NCBI GenBank assembly: GCA_015852425.1
Contig: JAAAIG010000837.1
Span: forward strand, 1,145-14,113
DNA from: Gryganskiella cystojenkinii
Taxonomy: Eukaryota; Mortierellomycota; Mortierellomycetes; Mortierellales; Mortierellaceae
DNA: 12,969 bases
Direction: 5' to 3'
The notes under the pieces: model-generated
The model's input: only the letters and a program-made list of their open reading frames with translations
What the model was told of the DNA's origin: nothing
Database searches by the model: none
Position numbers and translations under genes: made by a program
Shown: piece after piece, positions 1 to 9,137 of the stretch
How the letters are laid out: the number at the start of each line of letters is the position of its first letter
Position numbering within the stretch: position 1 is the stretch's first letter

Positions 1-127
1 CTATATAACTCTTTTTTTAACATTACATATGTCACCGGTAGTGTTTGAGCTAAAGATTCGTTTTTCTCTTTATTTCTGACCAATTTTATTTCTCTCTTCT
101 CTAGTACTCGTTCGTGTAGATACACTG

Positions 128-1463
128 TTAGGCAAGAATCTCTGGATACAGATTTTTTGTGGCAGAGCCATAAGAGGTACCACGACCGTTTTGGTTCTCA
201 ATAAGCACAAGGAGACTGTCTCTTTTTGTGGTTCGAGATAACGCAAAACAGAGCTGACCACGCGTAAAATTGATGATTTGAGTATTATAACAGGCCCGTG
301 ATGTCTAACGTCTGTCCTTGTGACTTCTCAATAGTGAGGGCAAAGGCAAGACGGATCGGAAATTGCCGCCGTCGTAGTTTGAAAGGTACATCAAGGTCGC
401 TGGGGTAGTTGGGTACACGGGGAATGTAATATTTAGCACCTGCATGGTCCGTTGAGAATCGTGACACTAATGACAAAGCAGGTCAGCGAAGCGACAACGA
501 GTCGCGTACCATTACAGAGTCCATCCTCTGGCAACAGATTCCGTAAGAGATTCACTGAACAGACAACTCTAAGAGGTAGTGAGGCGAAAGGTATGGATAT
601 TTGAGGCTGTGAAGGGACTCTGGTAGGATCATTCTTTCATGCCGGCATGGCCACCGCTTACTATTTCTATCCTCTGAGTGCAAGTCTTAACTCTTATGTC
701 TCTTTAGAATGTTTATTGACAAAGATTACATTGACTTCACGTTCGTGGAACATAACATGACCGCGGTTGTTGAGATATCTGGAGAGGTCATCACCAACCT
801 CACCAAACAGTCTATCACTATCTGGAGGAGGTTTGTCAATGAGATCATCAACGGCAGCATCTGGGCCTGAGAGGAAACTTGGTATTCATGTGGACGAAGG
901 ACTCACCCTCAAAGTCCATCACCAACAGAGAAAGCCAATCCGCGTATTCCCTTTGATCCTCAATATGTAGTGCTTGTGAGTTGCGAAAGAGTTTCATGTT
1001 AGCCGTAATTCGGGTTGACTGCACTTCAGGTCATAAAGAGGGTGCTTGAGACATGCTGCGATGGCATCATCTCGACTACCCCGTTTAACAACAGGAGGGA
1101 CTTGCCTAAAGTTACCACCGAAGACAGCAATCTTTCCACGAAAGAGACGGTCCTTGCTCTGAAGATCGACTGACTTCAGGAGATAATAGAGTGATCTTTC
1201 CACGGATTCAATGCTCTGACGATGTGTCGTTGGCGCCTCATCCCAAAGAGTGACCTTGGCCTGCTTCAATAACTCTCCGAGCTCTAACTGTTGGGTGAAG
1301 TTGCACATACCGTCCTCAAGAGTAGGGATTGAGACGTTCAACCGAGAATGGACGGTTCGACCTCCTTGCAAAGTAGAGCAGCTATGCAAGATCCAGCAAC
1401 AGCCAAAGCAATGTGGCCTATGGCTTCAAGATAAGGCAGTATGTGAGCGATAACTTCGCGAGG
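128..1463 (-). pseudogene. PIF1-like (Helitron-type) DNA helicase relic, multiply frameshifted
   Basis: On the minus strand, segments of a PIF1-family helicase appear in the right order but in changing frames. From about 1430 down: IALAVAGSCIAALL (the motif Ia region); GGRTVHSR; WDEAPTTH (motif II, DEAD-like, near 1240); GGNFRQVPPVVKRGSR (motif III); NMKLF and EYADWL; LHSLKYPYLSPHYLLEL; RNLLPEDGLCNGTRLVV (near 535-490); RRQFPIRLAFALTIEKSQGQT; RGQLCFALSRTTKRDSLLVLIEN; and TKNLYPEILA, ending at a stop at 128-130. This matches the helicase half of fungal Helitrons and their PIF1-like relatives. Frame changes lie near 1370, 997, 885-855, 720-640, 555, 478 and 285-270, with further stops. No Walker A (GxGGTGKT) is seen, so the N-terminus is missing or too decayed, and no Rep/HUH domain lies in the window. 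It is certainly non-functional as written. Whether it came from a Helitron or a stand-alone PIF1 gene is open. Confidence 0.88.
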
Positions 1464-1834
1464 GTCGTCATTGGGGGTTTGGGCTTGTTGTGTTAGGTTG
1501 TGAAGGCTGAAGAGACCTTTGTTGCTGTTGTTGTCGTTGTGTCAAGGAGTGAGCAGGCAAGAGGAGACTAGTACTCGCGGTTCGTGACAGTCTGCAGGAA
1601 GGGTTGCTCCACTATGAAATGACAGCAAGGACCACGCCATCCAGACCACAGGTGTTCCAAACAGCAACGTGCCACTCCAAACGTACCGATGCTGTGACCT
1701 TCGCCAACGGACACCAAAGTGTCCCATTAGATATTTCCTGTTGCCAAAATCGTTGGGACCATCTTTTTGTTGCCGTGAAACTACGCTTTTTTTTTTTAGG
1801 AGTTCTATGTCGATTTATTTTTGCAAACATCGGA
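1464..1834. other. Intergenic region 3' of the GID5 gene, bordering the helicase relic
   Basis: No supported gene lies here. On the minus strand the stretch holds the GID5 3' UTR with its AATAAA, an A-tract (T run at about 1787-1797 on plus), and an imperfect TTG/CAA trinucleotide run at 1520-1541 that reads glutamine-rich on the minus strand. The frame of the first helicase segment stays open upstream to about 1520, but no Walker A or other family residue is recognisable there. The boundary of the mobile-element remnant is therefore not defined. Confidence 0.5.
1814..1819 (-). terminator. AATAAA polyadenylation signal of the GID5 gene
   Basis: A perfect AATAAA on the minus strand lies 15 nt after the GID5 stop codon. 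A run of A follows within 25 nt. The position fits a polyadenylation signal with a very short 3' UTR, although AATAAA also occurs by chance in A/T-rich DNA. Confidence 0.45.
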
Positions 1835-4800
1835 TTATCTCCGTTCATGATTCGACATTCCAGACCCTGCTATCGACTGCGGGGTTGCATCGGATGTCGC
1901 TGCAGTGGCTTCGTTGCTGAAACCGCTTGGATCCGTCACCATTGCAGTACTCTCCTGAGCGTCACTGAGACTAGCCTGCTGTTGTTGGTGACGACTGGGA
2001 GGACTTCGGATCAAATGTCGACCGTGAGGACCTGAATTGTTGCCAGTATCGGATGATACGATACCGTGACCATTATTATGCGTATGAGCATGGTGATGCT
2101 GGCTATGTTGTTGCTGGTCGGCCGCAAATTGATGTAGGGCTGTCTTGACACGGTCACGAACGTCGAGGTCAAGGTCGCTGTTCATAGACCGGAGACGTTC
2201 CTCAACCCCCATACTCCGCAGGATAGAGATTCTATCATGAAGGGAAGTAGAAGTAAAACTAGACAAGGTTCCTTTTTCGTCTTGCCAGGTCAAATTGATG
2301 ATGACCCATACGGTCGCGACTCGGACATCTGCAGAGTCATGAGACATCAGTCCCAAAATAGAGCGCAAGATCCCGTGGCGCTTCATGATACTCTGTTTGT
2401 GATATTCACTTCCTGTCGCGATATTAACCAGCACATAGAGAGCCTATGTGTGATTGATTTAAAAAAAAATAAGAAGGGATGATTGTAACTTGCATGAGTA
2501 AGAGCTGCATTCAAGAATTTAGAAATACAATGCCGAGAGTTGGCCCTTAGAAGCAGGGTATGTTTTTTTAACCCAAGGGTTTCTTACGTTTTCCAGCAAG
2601 CGTTGATCATCCCAGGTAAGTTTTTCTTCGATGATCCCTAACAATTGACCCTGACCAAGCCCTCTAAAGACCTGTTCGATATCCTGTTCTTTCTTGCATG
2701 CTAGGTTCCGCACCAGGTTCAAGGCTTGTTCCTGAATGGCCAGCTCTCGGTCATTCAGCAAGAGAGCGAGATTGTGGTATCCAAATTGCCGCATGACAGA
2801 CTCTTTCACATCAGATTCAGCCTTGAAGACCAAGTTCTTGATCGCCCAGATTGCGTTCAGTCGCACGGCGTTATCGCCCAAGCTGATCATTTGCACAAAC
2901 TTTGCGACGACTCCCCGATCCATGAGCGCCTTTTTCATTGGCGAGATATCAAGGACAATGTTGCACAATGTAGCGGTCGCTGCGCTGAGCACCCCGGGGT
3001 CATGGTCGCTTAAAAGCTGCAAGTCAAGAGGAGGAAGATTCAAGGTCAGGCTGGAGAGCAACAAGCCAGAGATAATCAAAAAGAAAAAAAAAGGGGGTGA
3101 TAAAGACGTGACGTACTTGGAACAAAGGAGCCTCAATGCCCGCATCGACAAGATTTGTTCTCAGGTTTTTGACACTTCTTGACAGACTCCGTGCACACTG
3201 ACATGCAGCAGCACGAACATTGACCGATGGATGTGACATGGCTGTGACGATATGAGGGAGAACCTTGGCCTCGATCAATTGCATTTTGCAGTCTTCCTTG
3301 ATCTGGCTGATAGCGGCCAAGGCCAAAAACGAGTTCTATCCAATTAAATATCAAAAGATTTCATAAAAAAATCAGACCGGATATTGCACGTCATGCGGTC
3401 ATGCAAGTGAACTAAACAACAGATTATTAGTTTTGAAGCGACAATTGCAAATTGCCTACCGCCTTTAGAGTGTCCTTTTGACCGACAATACCATAAACAC
3501 TGTCTTCCTCGTCCATTTGACTAATAATAGTCGCAAGCTTTGGGATCGCTTCCATGTCACACACAGCCTTTTGCATGCTTTCACTTTCCCAGATCATATA
3601 TGCTATCATACATTTTTCAAACGAGTGCGAATGTAGGGCCAGATAAGTGTGAGCGATCCAGAGTAGTCGATTTCAAGGAAAAAATTGAAAGATGTATCAT
3701 TTTGTTATGCTTACCCAAAATTCTTGGTGCAGTCTCTTGGACCCTGCCAGTCGACTGCAACATCTTGACGAGGATTGGCAGCACCGTCATCATGATCTCG
3801 CCATTATGCTCTGGAATAACTCCTGCTCTGCTCATGTATGCTAGGCTAAATAGGAGACGGGATCAGACAGAGTAAATGAGTGCAGACGGGTGAGTACGAG
3901 TCCAAAAGACCAGCGTTCTTGCAAGAAAAGAAAAGCTGATGAGACGTCGACCTTACCATGTTGCAGCGGCGAGTCGCATAGTAGGTGACTTGTCGCGGAC
4001 CAGTCTAAGAATGAACGGAGCTGGCCGTTCATTCTTTTGTTCACCCTTTTCGACTGATCGATTGGTGGTCGGCGAGTAAAAATGAAAAAAAGAGTCATTA
4101 ACGCCACCAATTTGACACTAATTCAAACATTCACAACATGCTTTCTACGCTTACGTCGCATTTGTGCAATTCTCCTTGCAAGGTCGGGGTTTTCCTTGAC
4201 TAAGGCTGCCAAGGCACCAAGGGCGGCTTCCTGACTCTTGGAGACTCCACTGGCGAGCAATCGCATCAGCAACAGGATGGCGCCACTGTGCGCAATCTTT
4301 GTTTGTTGCTCGGGGGTCTCACAGCATCTCGATAGGATCGAAGCAACCAGCTCAGCAGTGTGCACCATAACGATCGGATCCTGTCCTTGTTTCTGATTGC
4401 CACTGTACATGTCGAGTAGTTGAACGAGTGAATGAAGGTGATTACCCTAGAATAAATGCCGTTGTAATTTTTTTTAACCAAAAAAAAGATTAGATGAACA
4501 CCTTTGTTTTCAACATTTCAGCAGAAAGAAAGCCCAAACGGTGTTATCTTACCATGAAGAGTTGATGTCGAGAGACCTTTGGAGAGGCATATATGGCGTT
4601 GAGAGTGCGAGCAGCGGCCTCGATCAATTTTGCATCAGCCGCGGGATTCAAGCAGTTGAGTAGAGGTTCGACGACTCCAGAGTTTGTCAATGCCAAGATA
4701 TTGTTTTCGTTGCCTACAGTATGGAACAAGGCGATCAAATAAAACAAATAAAGGAAATAAAGCAAAAAAAGGAAGTAAAGTAGTTAGAAGATCATATCCT

Positions 4801-5753
4801 GCACTGTACTGCACTGCAAAATCAGTCAACAATGCAATCATTCAGGCAGGGGTCTTCCTCGACAAGTGTGTACCAAAGGCGAAGCTTCCAAGTACGATGA
4901 CGGCCTGGATTTTGAGAGCCGAATCTTTGTCTTCTTTGGCAGAGATGATGTCCTGCAGCCTAAAGAGCGGGAGAGGATGTAAGGGTGAAAAAGAAAGAGT
5001 GGACGAAGAGAGGGGGAGGGGACAAAAGAATGGCAGGGGCAGAAGGCAGAAGAGGCAGAAGATAAGGTATTGGTGAGCAAGAGGAGAAAAAACGCTCCAA
5101 CAACCTGGAGCATCGTTCTGATCTGTCTCCTCTCAAGAGTCCCCCTGTTGGTGTGACGAACACAAACAATTTTCCCGTGCGTTGTGGTGTGTCCAGTTTG
5201 TGGTTGACAAGGTACTGGTCCCTTGCCCTTGTTGAATGCGAAGAGAGGGGCGACCTGTCTTTGTTCCAATCACCGACAAGGAGGGGGCACGAGCCATGGG
5301 ATGTCGTTTATGCAAGTGTCGGGGCGGTCAAGTTCAATGGCGCATAAAACCAGGCAGCTGTTTCCCTGTTCTCATTCATGATTTGAGTCCGTGCGCCTTC
5401 CTTCATGTTTGAGAGTCCTCCATGTTCATGTTCAAAAAAGGACAGAGACAAGGCAGATCCTTATTCCTGATCGCTCCAACAACTTTTTTTCTGCTACTTT
5501 TTCATTGGTTGTGGTGGTCAAAGCCGGCTTGTCAGACTGATCAGGAAACCAAAGTAAAAGAGTCCAAGTAATTGGAGGGTTGCGTGTACCTTGAGACAAT
5601 GCCCAGTTGGATGTAGAGGTCCTTTTTGGTCTTGTTGCCAATAATGTTATTCTTGATGAATCGTAATGACTTTATGCGCTCTAGGGGGACAGGTTGACCG
5701 GCACTACCTGCGCTCAGCTGAGAGACGGCGACCTCATGGGGAGTCAGCGTCAT
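1835..5753 (-). CDS. Armadillo-repeat GID/CTLH ubiquitin ligase subunit (Vid28/GID5/ARMC8)
   Basis: Ten exons (high to low): 5753-5590, 4959-4874, 4713-4553, 4446-4155, 4053-3957, 3845-3715, 3602-3460, 3335-3117, 3016-2588, 2443-1835. All introns are GT-AG; the exons sum to 2331 nt, in frame, giving 776 aa. The product is collinear with ARMC8/Vid28: IKNNIIGNKTKKD near the N-terminus, CLAYMSRAGVIPE, RILAYMIWESE, CARSLSRSVKNLRT, LNAIWAIKNLVF, ENALYVLVNIATG and VWVIINLTW match ARMC8 landmarks. Vid28/GID5 is the ARM-repeat scaffold that links substrate receptors (GID4 type) to the GID/CTLH E3 core, which in yeast marks gluconeogenic enzymes for degradation in cytosol and nucleus. Residues 1 to about 680 form the ARM solenoid; residues about 683-776 are a histidine-, glutamine- and serine-rich tail absent from human ARMC8. 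The start is the first ATG before conserved sequence; upstream DNA is pyrimidine-rich leader. Human ARMC8 has about 673 residues and yeast Vid28 about 921. The only weak point is the 630-nt first intron. Confidence 0.93.
4960..5589 (-). other. Long first intron of the GID5 gene
   Basis: Joining exon 1 (AG at 5591-5590, donor GTACAC) directly to the exon starting at 4959 gives IVSR-LQDIISAKED, in frame and collinear with ARMC8, so the whole 630 nt can be one intron. It is four to six times longer than the other nine. Near the acceptor (about 4976-5066) it holds a purine-rich plus strand, a long pyrimidine tract in the transcript. Near 5094-5111 there is a GCTCCA/TGGAGC stem with a 6-nt loop. 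Open frames exist on the minus strand at 4960-5315, but none resembles an armadillo repeat, so no exon is called. Confidence 0.6.
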
Positions 5754-5779
5754 TTGGTGCTGGAAATGAATTCCAAGAC

Positions 5780-6002
5780 TGGATATAGAAGGAGATGAGA
5801 AGAAAAGTGGAGAGAAAAGGGAGGGAGAAGGGAAAGACGAAAAGGAATAGAAGAGGAGACACAGAGAGATACAGAGAGGGAAAGAAAAGAGAAAACGAGA
5901 GGAATACAGAGAGGAAAAAGAATAGTGCAAAGAGAGAAAGAAAGAAGGAGGGGGGAAAGGAAGGGAAGGGAAGGGAAGGGGGGGAAACAGAGAAGGGAGT
6001 AG
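5780..6002. repeat. Homopurine-rich (AG) low-complexity tract
   Basis: The plus strand is almost only A and G for about 220 nt, with few T or C interruptions, including repeated AAGGG units near 5955-5980. It sits in the leader of the GID5 gene, so the transcript would be pyrimidine-rich. Translations of this tract (K/R/E-rich on plus, S/F/L/P-rich on minus) are compositional artefacts. Confidence 0.85.
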
Positions 6003-6348
6003 TTTGCGTGTGTGTGTGCGTGTGGTTGCAGGATTGTTATGAGGCAAAGCAGGATTATGATTCTGCGAAAGCAGATGGATTTGGATTGGTTGGTTTGATT
6101 GGGATGGGTCTTTGTTTGGGGAGAAGAAGGGTGGGCACTCAGTATGGCTGGAATTACAAGGAGACAATAGACAGAAAGAAAGTTGGAAAAGGAGGGTTGG
6201 CAAAGGAAGAACAATGCAAAGAAGAGATTCAAATAATGGGGGGGGGGTGCCCCATTGTTTGACCCTTGTGACAACTTTACTTTTTTCTTGCAACATTTGG
6301 TTTCGTGATCGAGTTCCACTCCAAACCCTCCATCATTTCATCATTTAT

Positions 6349-6408
6349 ACACACACGCATACACACACATACACACACACACACACACATGCACGCACAC
6401 ACGCACCC
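6349..6408. repeat. CA/TG dinucleotide microsatellite, interrupted
   Basis: About 60 nt of AC repeats interrupted by GCAT, CAT and GCACGC units. The longest uninterrupted run is about 18 nt. It is intergenic and probably length-variable between strains. Confidence 0.9.
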
Positions 6409-7195
6409 ATCTCCAGGAGGAAAGAGGAGGAATGCATTACACTCGATTCGCGTCGGAACAAAGTCAACCATGGGACGCGTCCAGTCGCGTAGCGACAGAG
6501 TCCCTTGCATGTCTTCCTTAGGACTGATGTTTAATTCTTGAGCTTCTTTCGCATCGACAATATCCCTTGTAGGATCCCGTGGAAGTTCTTTCTTTCTCTA
6601 GCTTTCTTGTCCTTCCACTTGTCTTCTCCAGTCATTCTTTTTATCTTGGAGTTCCTCCCCTTACAGTCAAACTACCCCTTCCCCTTGCCATATTCCCAGG
6701 AGAACATGCACTCCTTCTGCACAAAGGAGAGAATCTATCGTAATTGTTCTAACTTGTCCTGGCTATCCTGTCTACGTGCTCTTCCCGTTCATTGTACTCA
6801 CACGACCACTCTTTTGTAGCCTTCGTTCATATCTCTTTTCTCTCTCTTCCTGGCCTGCCTTCTTCATCGCGATTGCTCTAGCAGATCTTTATTCTCTTGG
6901 GTCATTGTCAGCACCATCATAACTTTGTCATCATCTTTCTCTCCTTTGCTTCAGTATTCCCCAGTCCTTTCCCTTCATCTCGAATTTCTCTCTTTCCGCA
7001 CTCTTGAAGGCCTCATGCTTGACGTTTTATCGGTCCCCTGCCTCAAATCAAAACAACGTGCCTCTGTACCACGCCACTATTTTTTTCTTTTCTTAAGGCG
7101 CACTCTGTGTGTTCTTGAACCGTTGGCACAGACATCACATCAATCAAAGAAACCTTCCTTTCGATCACATCCACGCTTGCCAAGCCCAGGCGGTC

Positions 7196-9038
7196 ATGAA
7201 TGTAGTCAAGGACGTAGACACTCTCTACAGGATACCCTTGTCCACAGATGGCCCATGGGTAAGTGGAAATGTCACCTCTCTCTCTTTCTCTCTCTTTTTT
7301 CTCTTTCTCTGACTTTCTCTCTCTCGATCTCTCTCTGTATCTCTCTATCTCCTTCTTCATTGTTTTCATCTTTGTTTTGTTGACGAATTCGAGTCCGTAA
7401 CTCACTCAATACACACGCATGCCTCTTTCTTAGTTCTTCGCCCCAGTTCAGGTCGGTACGCCACCCCAAACCTTCAGCCTTATGCTCGACACAGGTTCGA
7501 GTCTCTCCTGGATACAGTCCTCAGCCTGCCTTGAATCTCCAACACTTTGTAACGATGCCCCGAAGTTCAACCCATCGTCATCATCCAGTGTTCGCTATCA
7601 ATCAGAGTCCATCGCGGTCCGATACACAGAGGGGGTCATCAATACCAAGGTCGTCACGGACATCGTTACCCTCGGCACAACTTCCTTCACAACCACTACC
7701 TCCGAACTGCAGGACGCAGCACCAGATGTCACAGCTGTCTCATCGAATTCTAAAGCCCTCAGCTCGACCAACTCTCATTTCAACGCCACGAGTAACAGCG
7801 CTCTGCAGCAACCTGTCCCAGGGGCATCTCTACCGCAATCGAACAAAACATTGATAGGAGCAGGCACAGGAACCCAAGACGAGTTGACTTCACGTTTTCG
7901 TGGTTTAAGATCATTTGGTTTGACAAATGACGTCTCCGGCGATAGGTTCTTGTTGACAAAAGAGGTGCACGTCTCTGGTTTCCTGGGAGCAAGTCGGCGC
8001 CGATTTGAATCCGATGGTGGTACAGTATCTGGAGCTTTTTCTCTCTTTCTTTTGACAATTTTGCCGCTATGCCAACATTACCAACTAACGGTTCAGACAT
8101 GTCCATCATCCTTGCATAGATTTTCCAACGCATTTCTTCGCAGAAATTGTTCATGAACTACCAATGCCAGTCTTCTCGCTCGCCTTCACGGATACATGGG
8201 GGACATTAACTTTAGGTGGTCCGGATCCGTCGTTTTACACGCAACCCTTGTCATGGGTCAAGACATTGTCAGATGAAGCTGGTTGGGTGTCTCGTCTCTC
8301 CTCTCGGATCGAATTGCTGGCTCGGGACTTTGAGCCAGGACCCAACTCTGATGTTGACCTTGTCCACACGAATCTCAACCGCGTTTGGTTCGACTCTGGG
8401 ACGACCTATATCTGGGGCGATGAGTCAGCGGTGCGTCCCATCAATAACTGGATCGGTGCCGACCCTGTAACCGGTCAAATCAACTGCTCCTTAATCTCGT
8501 CCCTTGGGAGTATTATTTTTTCCATTGGGGGTTCCGACGGGGAATTCGAGTTGCGACTAGAACTGAGTCCATCAGAATATATTATCGGGACATCGTCCTC
8601 GAAAAGGTGTTTTTCAGCTCTGAATGTGTCCAACTCTAGAAAAAATCACTGGATTTTCGGACTACAGCTCCTGCGAGGTTTTTATACGGTTTATCATTAC
8701 GGGTACGGCCTGATCGGCATTGGTAAGTGGCAAACCCTAGAAACTTGATCGCTTGCTTAAACTCATTGAATGTCCTGTTGGTGGATTGTAGCTTATATGA
8801 CTCGTTTTTATTGCTTGTGAATATTTGAACAGCGCCGTACAACATCACGACCAATAACCCCGTGGGCAAGGAGATACTTCCTGGAAGTCATGCTATTTTG
8901 GACAGAGACGTGAAGGATACTCTCGAGAGAATGTCCATACAGTCATCATCCTGCTCCTCTGTCAATTCAATACCAAAGCGGACCCGATTAAGTTTGTTGG
9001 GGATTGTGTCCCTCCTTGTATTTTTTCACACCTTGTAA
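7196..9038 (+). CDS. Pepsin-family (A1) aspartic protease, probably GPI-anchored; 5' end unresolved
   Basis: Visible exons: 7196-7258 (start provisional), 7434-8019, 8120-8722, 8833-9038. With GT-AG introns they join in frame to 485 aa. Numbered from that Met: IPLSTDGPWFFAPVQVGTPP (processed N-terminal strand), catalytic LDTGSS at D40, flap-like RYTEG, an S/T/N-rich loop, SGFLGAS, PMPVFSLAF, LTLGG, second catalytic FDSGTT at D308, and a C-lobe Cys pair (INCSLISSL ... KRCFSAL). HWIFGLQLLRGFYTVY matches the conserved end of the fold. After a Ser-rich stretch the protein ends in LSLLGIVSLLVFFHTL, a GPI-attachment-type signal, suggesting a yapsin-like surface protease. Met at 7196 is too close to the mature domain and lacks a signal peptide, so an upstream exon is expected. 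The frame is open upstream to 7097, where a TTCTTAAG acceptor could be used. The fold and catalytic pair are seen directly; location and anchoring are inferred. Confidence 0.87.
7273..7353 (+). repeat. CT-rich tract inside protease intron 1
   Basis: About 80 nt of TCTC and CTTT repeats fill the middle of the 175-nt intron 7259-7433 (GTAAGT ... TTAG). On the opposite strand it is a purine tract. It lies more than 70 nt from the acceptor, so it is not simply the polypyrimidine tract. Confidence 0.8.
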
Positions 9039-9137
9039 TATATTTTGTTGCACATGCAGCCCGTACAGTTTGGTACGCCCACCATTTGCGGTCGGTTTTT
9101 GTCCGCGAAGCATATTGCTGGTATCTTTTTGTGCTGA

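Larger units (their letters stand above)
5754..7195. promoter_or_regulatory. Divergent intergenic region between GID5 and the aspartic protease
   Basis: This 1.44-kb stretch separates two divergently transcribed genes and holds no supported coding region. Next to GID5 is a 220-nt purine-rich tract on the plus strand (pyrimidine-rich in the GID5 leader), then a short GT repeat near 6004-6022, a 10-G run at 6238-6247 and a CA microsatellite at 6349-6408. From about 6540 to 7100 the plus strand is pyrimidine-rich, as is common upstream of fungal genes. The protease signal-peptide exon should lie somewhere in the right half, but no ATG followed by a convincing hydrophobic leader and donor site could be found. 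No defined operator or TATA element is claimed. Confidence 0.5.

Noticed and set aside
1604..2035. Plus-strand 143-codon frame
   Set aside because: Antisense shadow of GID5 exon 10 and its 3' UTR. No family resemblance.
4838..5315. Minus-strand open frames inside GID5 intron 1 considered as an extra exon
   Set aside because: They do not resemble ARM repeats, and direct joining of exons 1 and 2 already gives an uninterrupted, collinear protein.
5795..6262. 155-codon plus-strand frame rich in Lys, Arg and Glu
   Set aside because: Purely compositional, from the AG tract. No ATG-linked conserved domain.
5541..6319. Long minus-strand open frames rich in Ser, Phe, Leu and Pro upstream of the GID5 start
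   Set aside because: They are translations of a low-complexity pyrimidine tract. GID5 similarity begins only after the ATG at 5753.
6349..6408. CA repeats considered as a CRISPR or other structured array
   Set aside because: Simple dinucleotide microsatellite without distinct spacers, in a eukaryotic context.
6820..6912. Hydrophobic stretch WPAFFIAIALADLYSLGS considered as the protease signal peptide
   Set aside because: No in-frame ATG nearby upstream, and a stop follows without a clear donor site.
6925..7383. 152-codon plus-strand frame considered as the protease N-terminus
   Set aside because: It is in a different frame from the VKDVD...GPW exon, has no suitable start and crosses the CT tract. 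No splice joined it convincingly.
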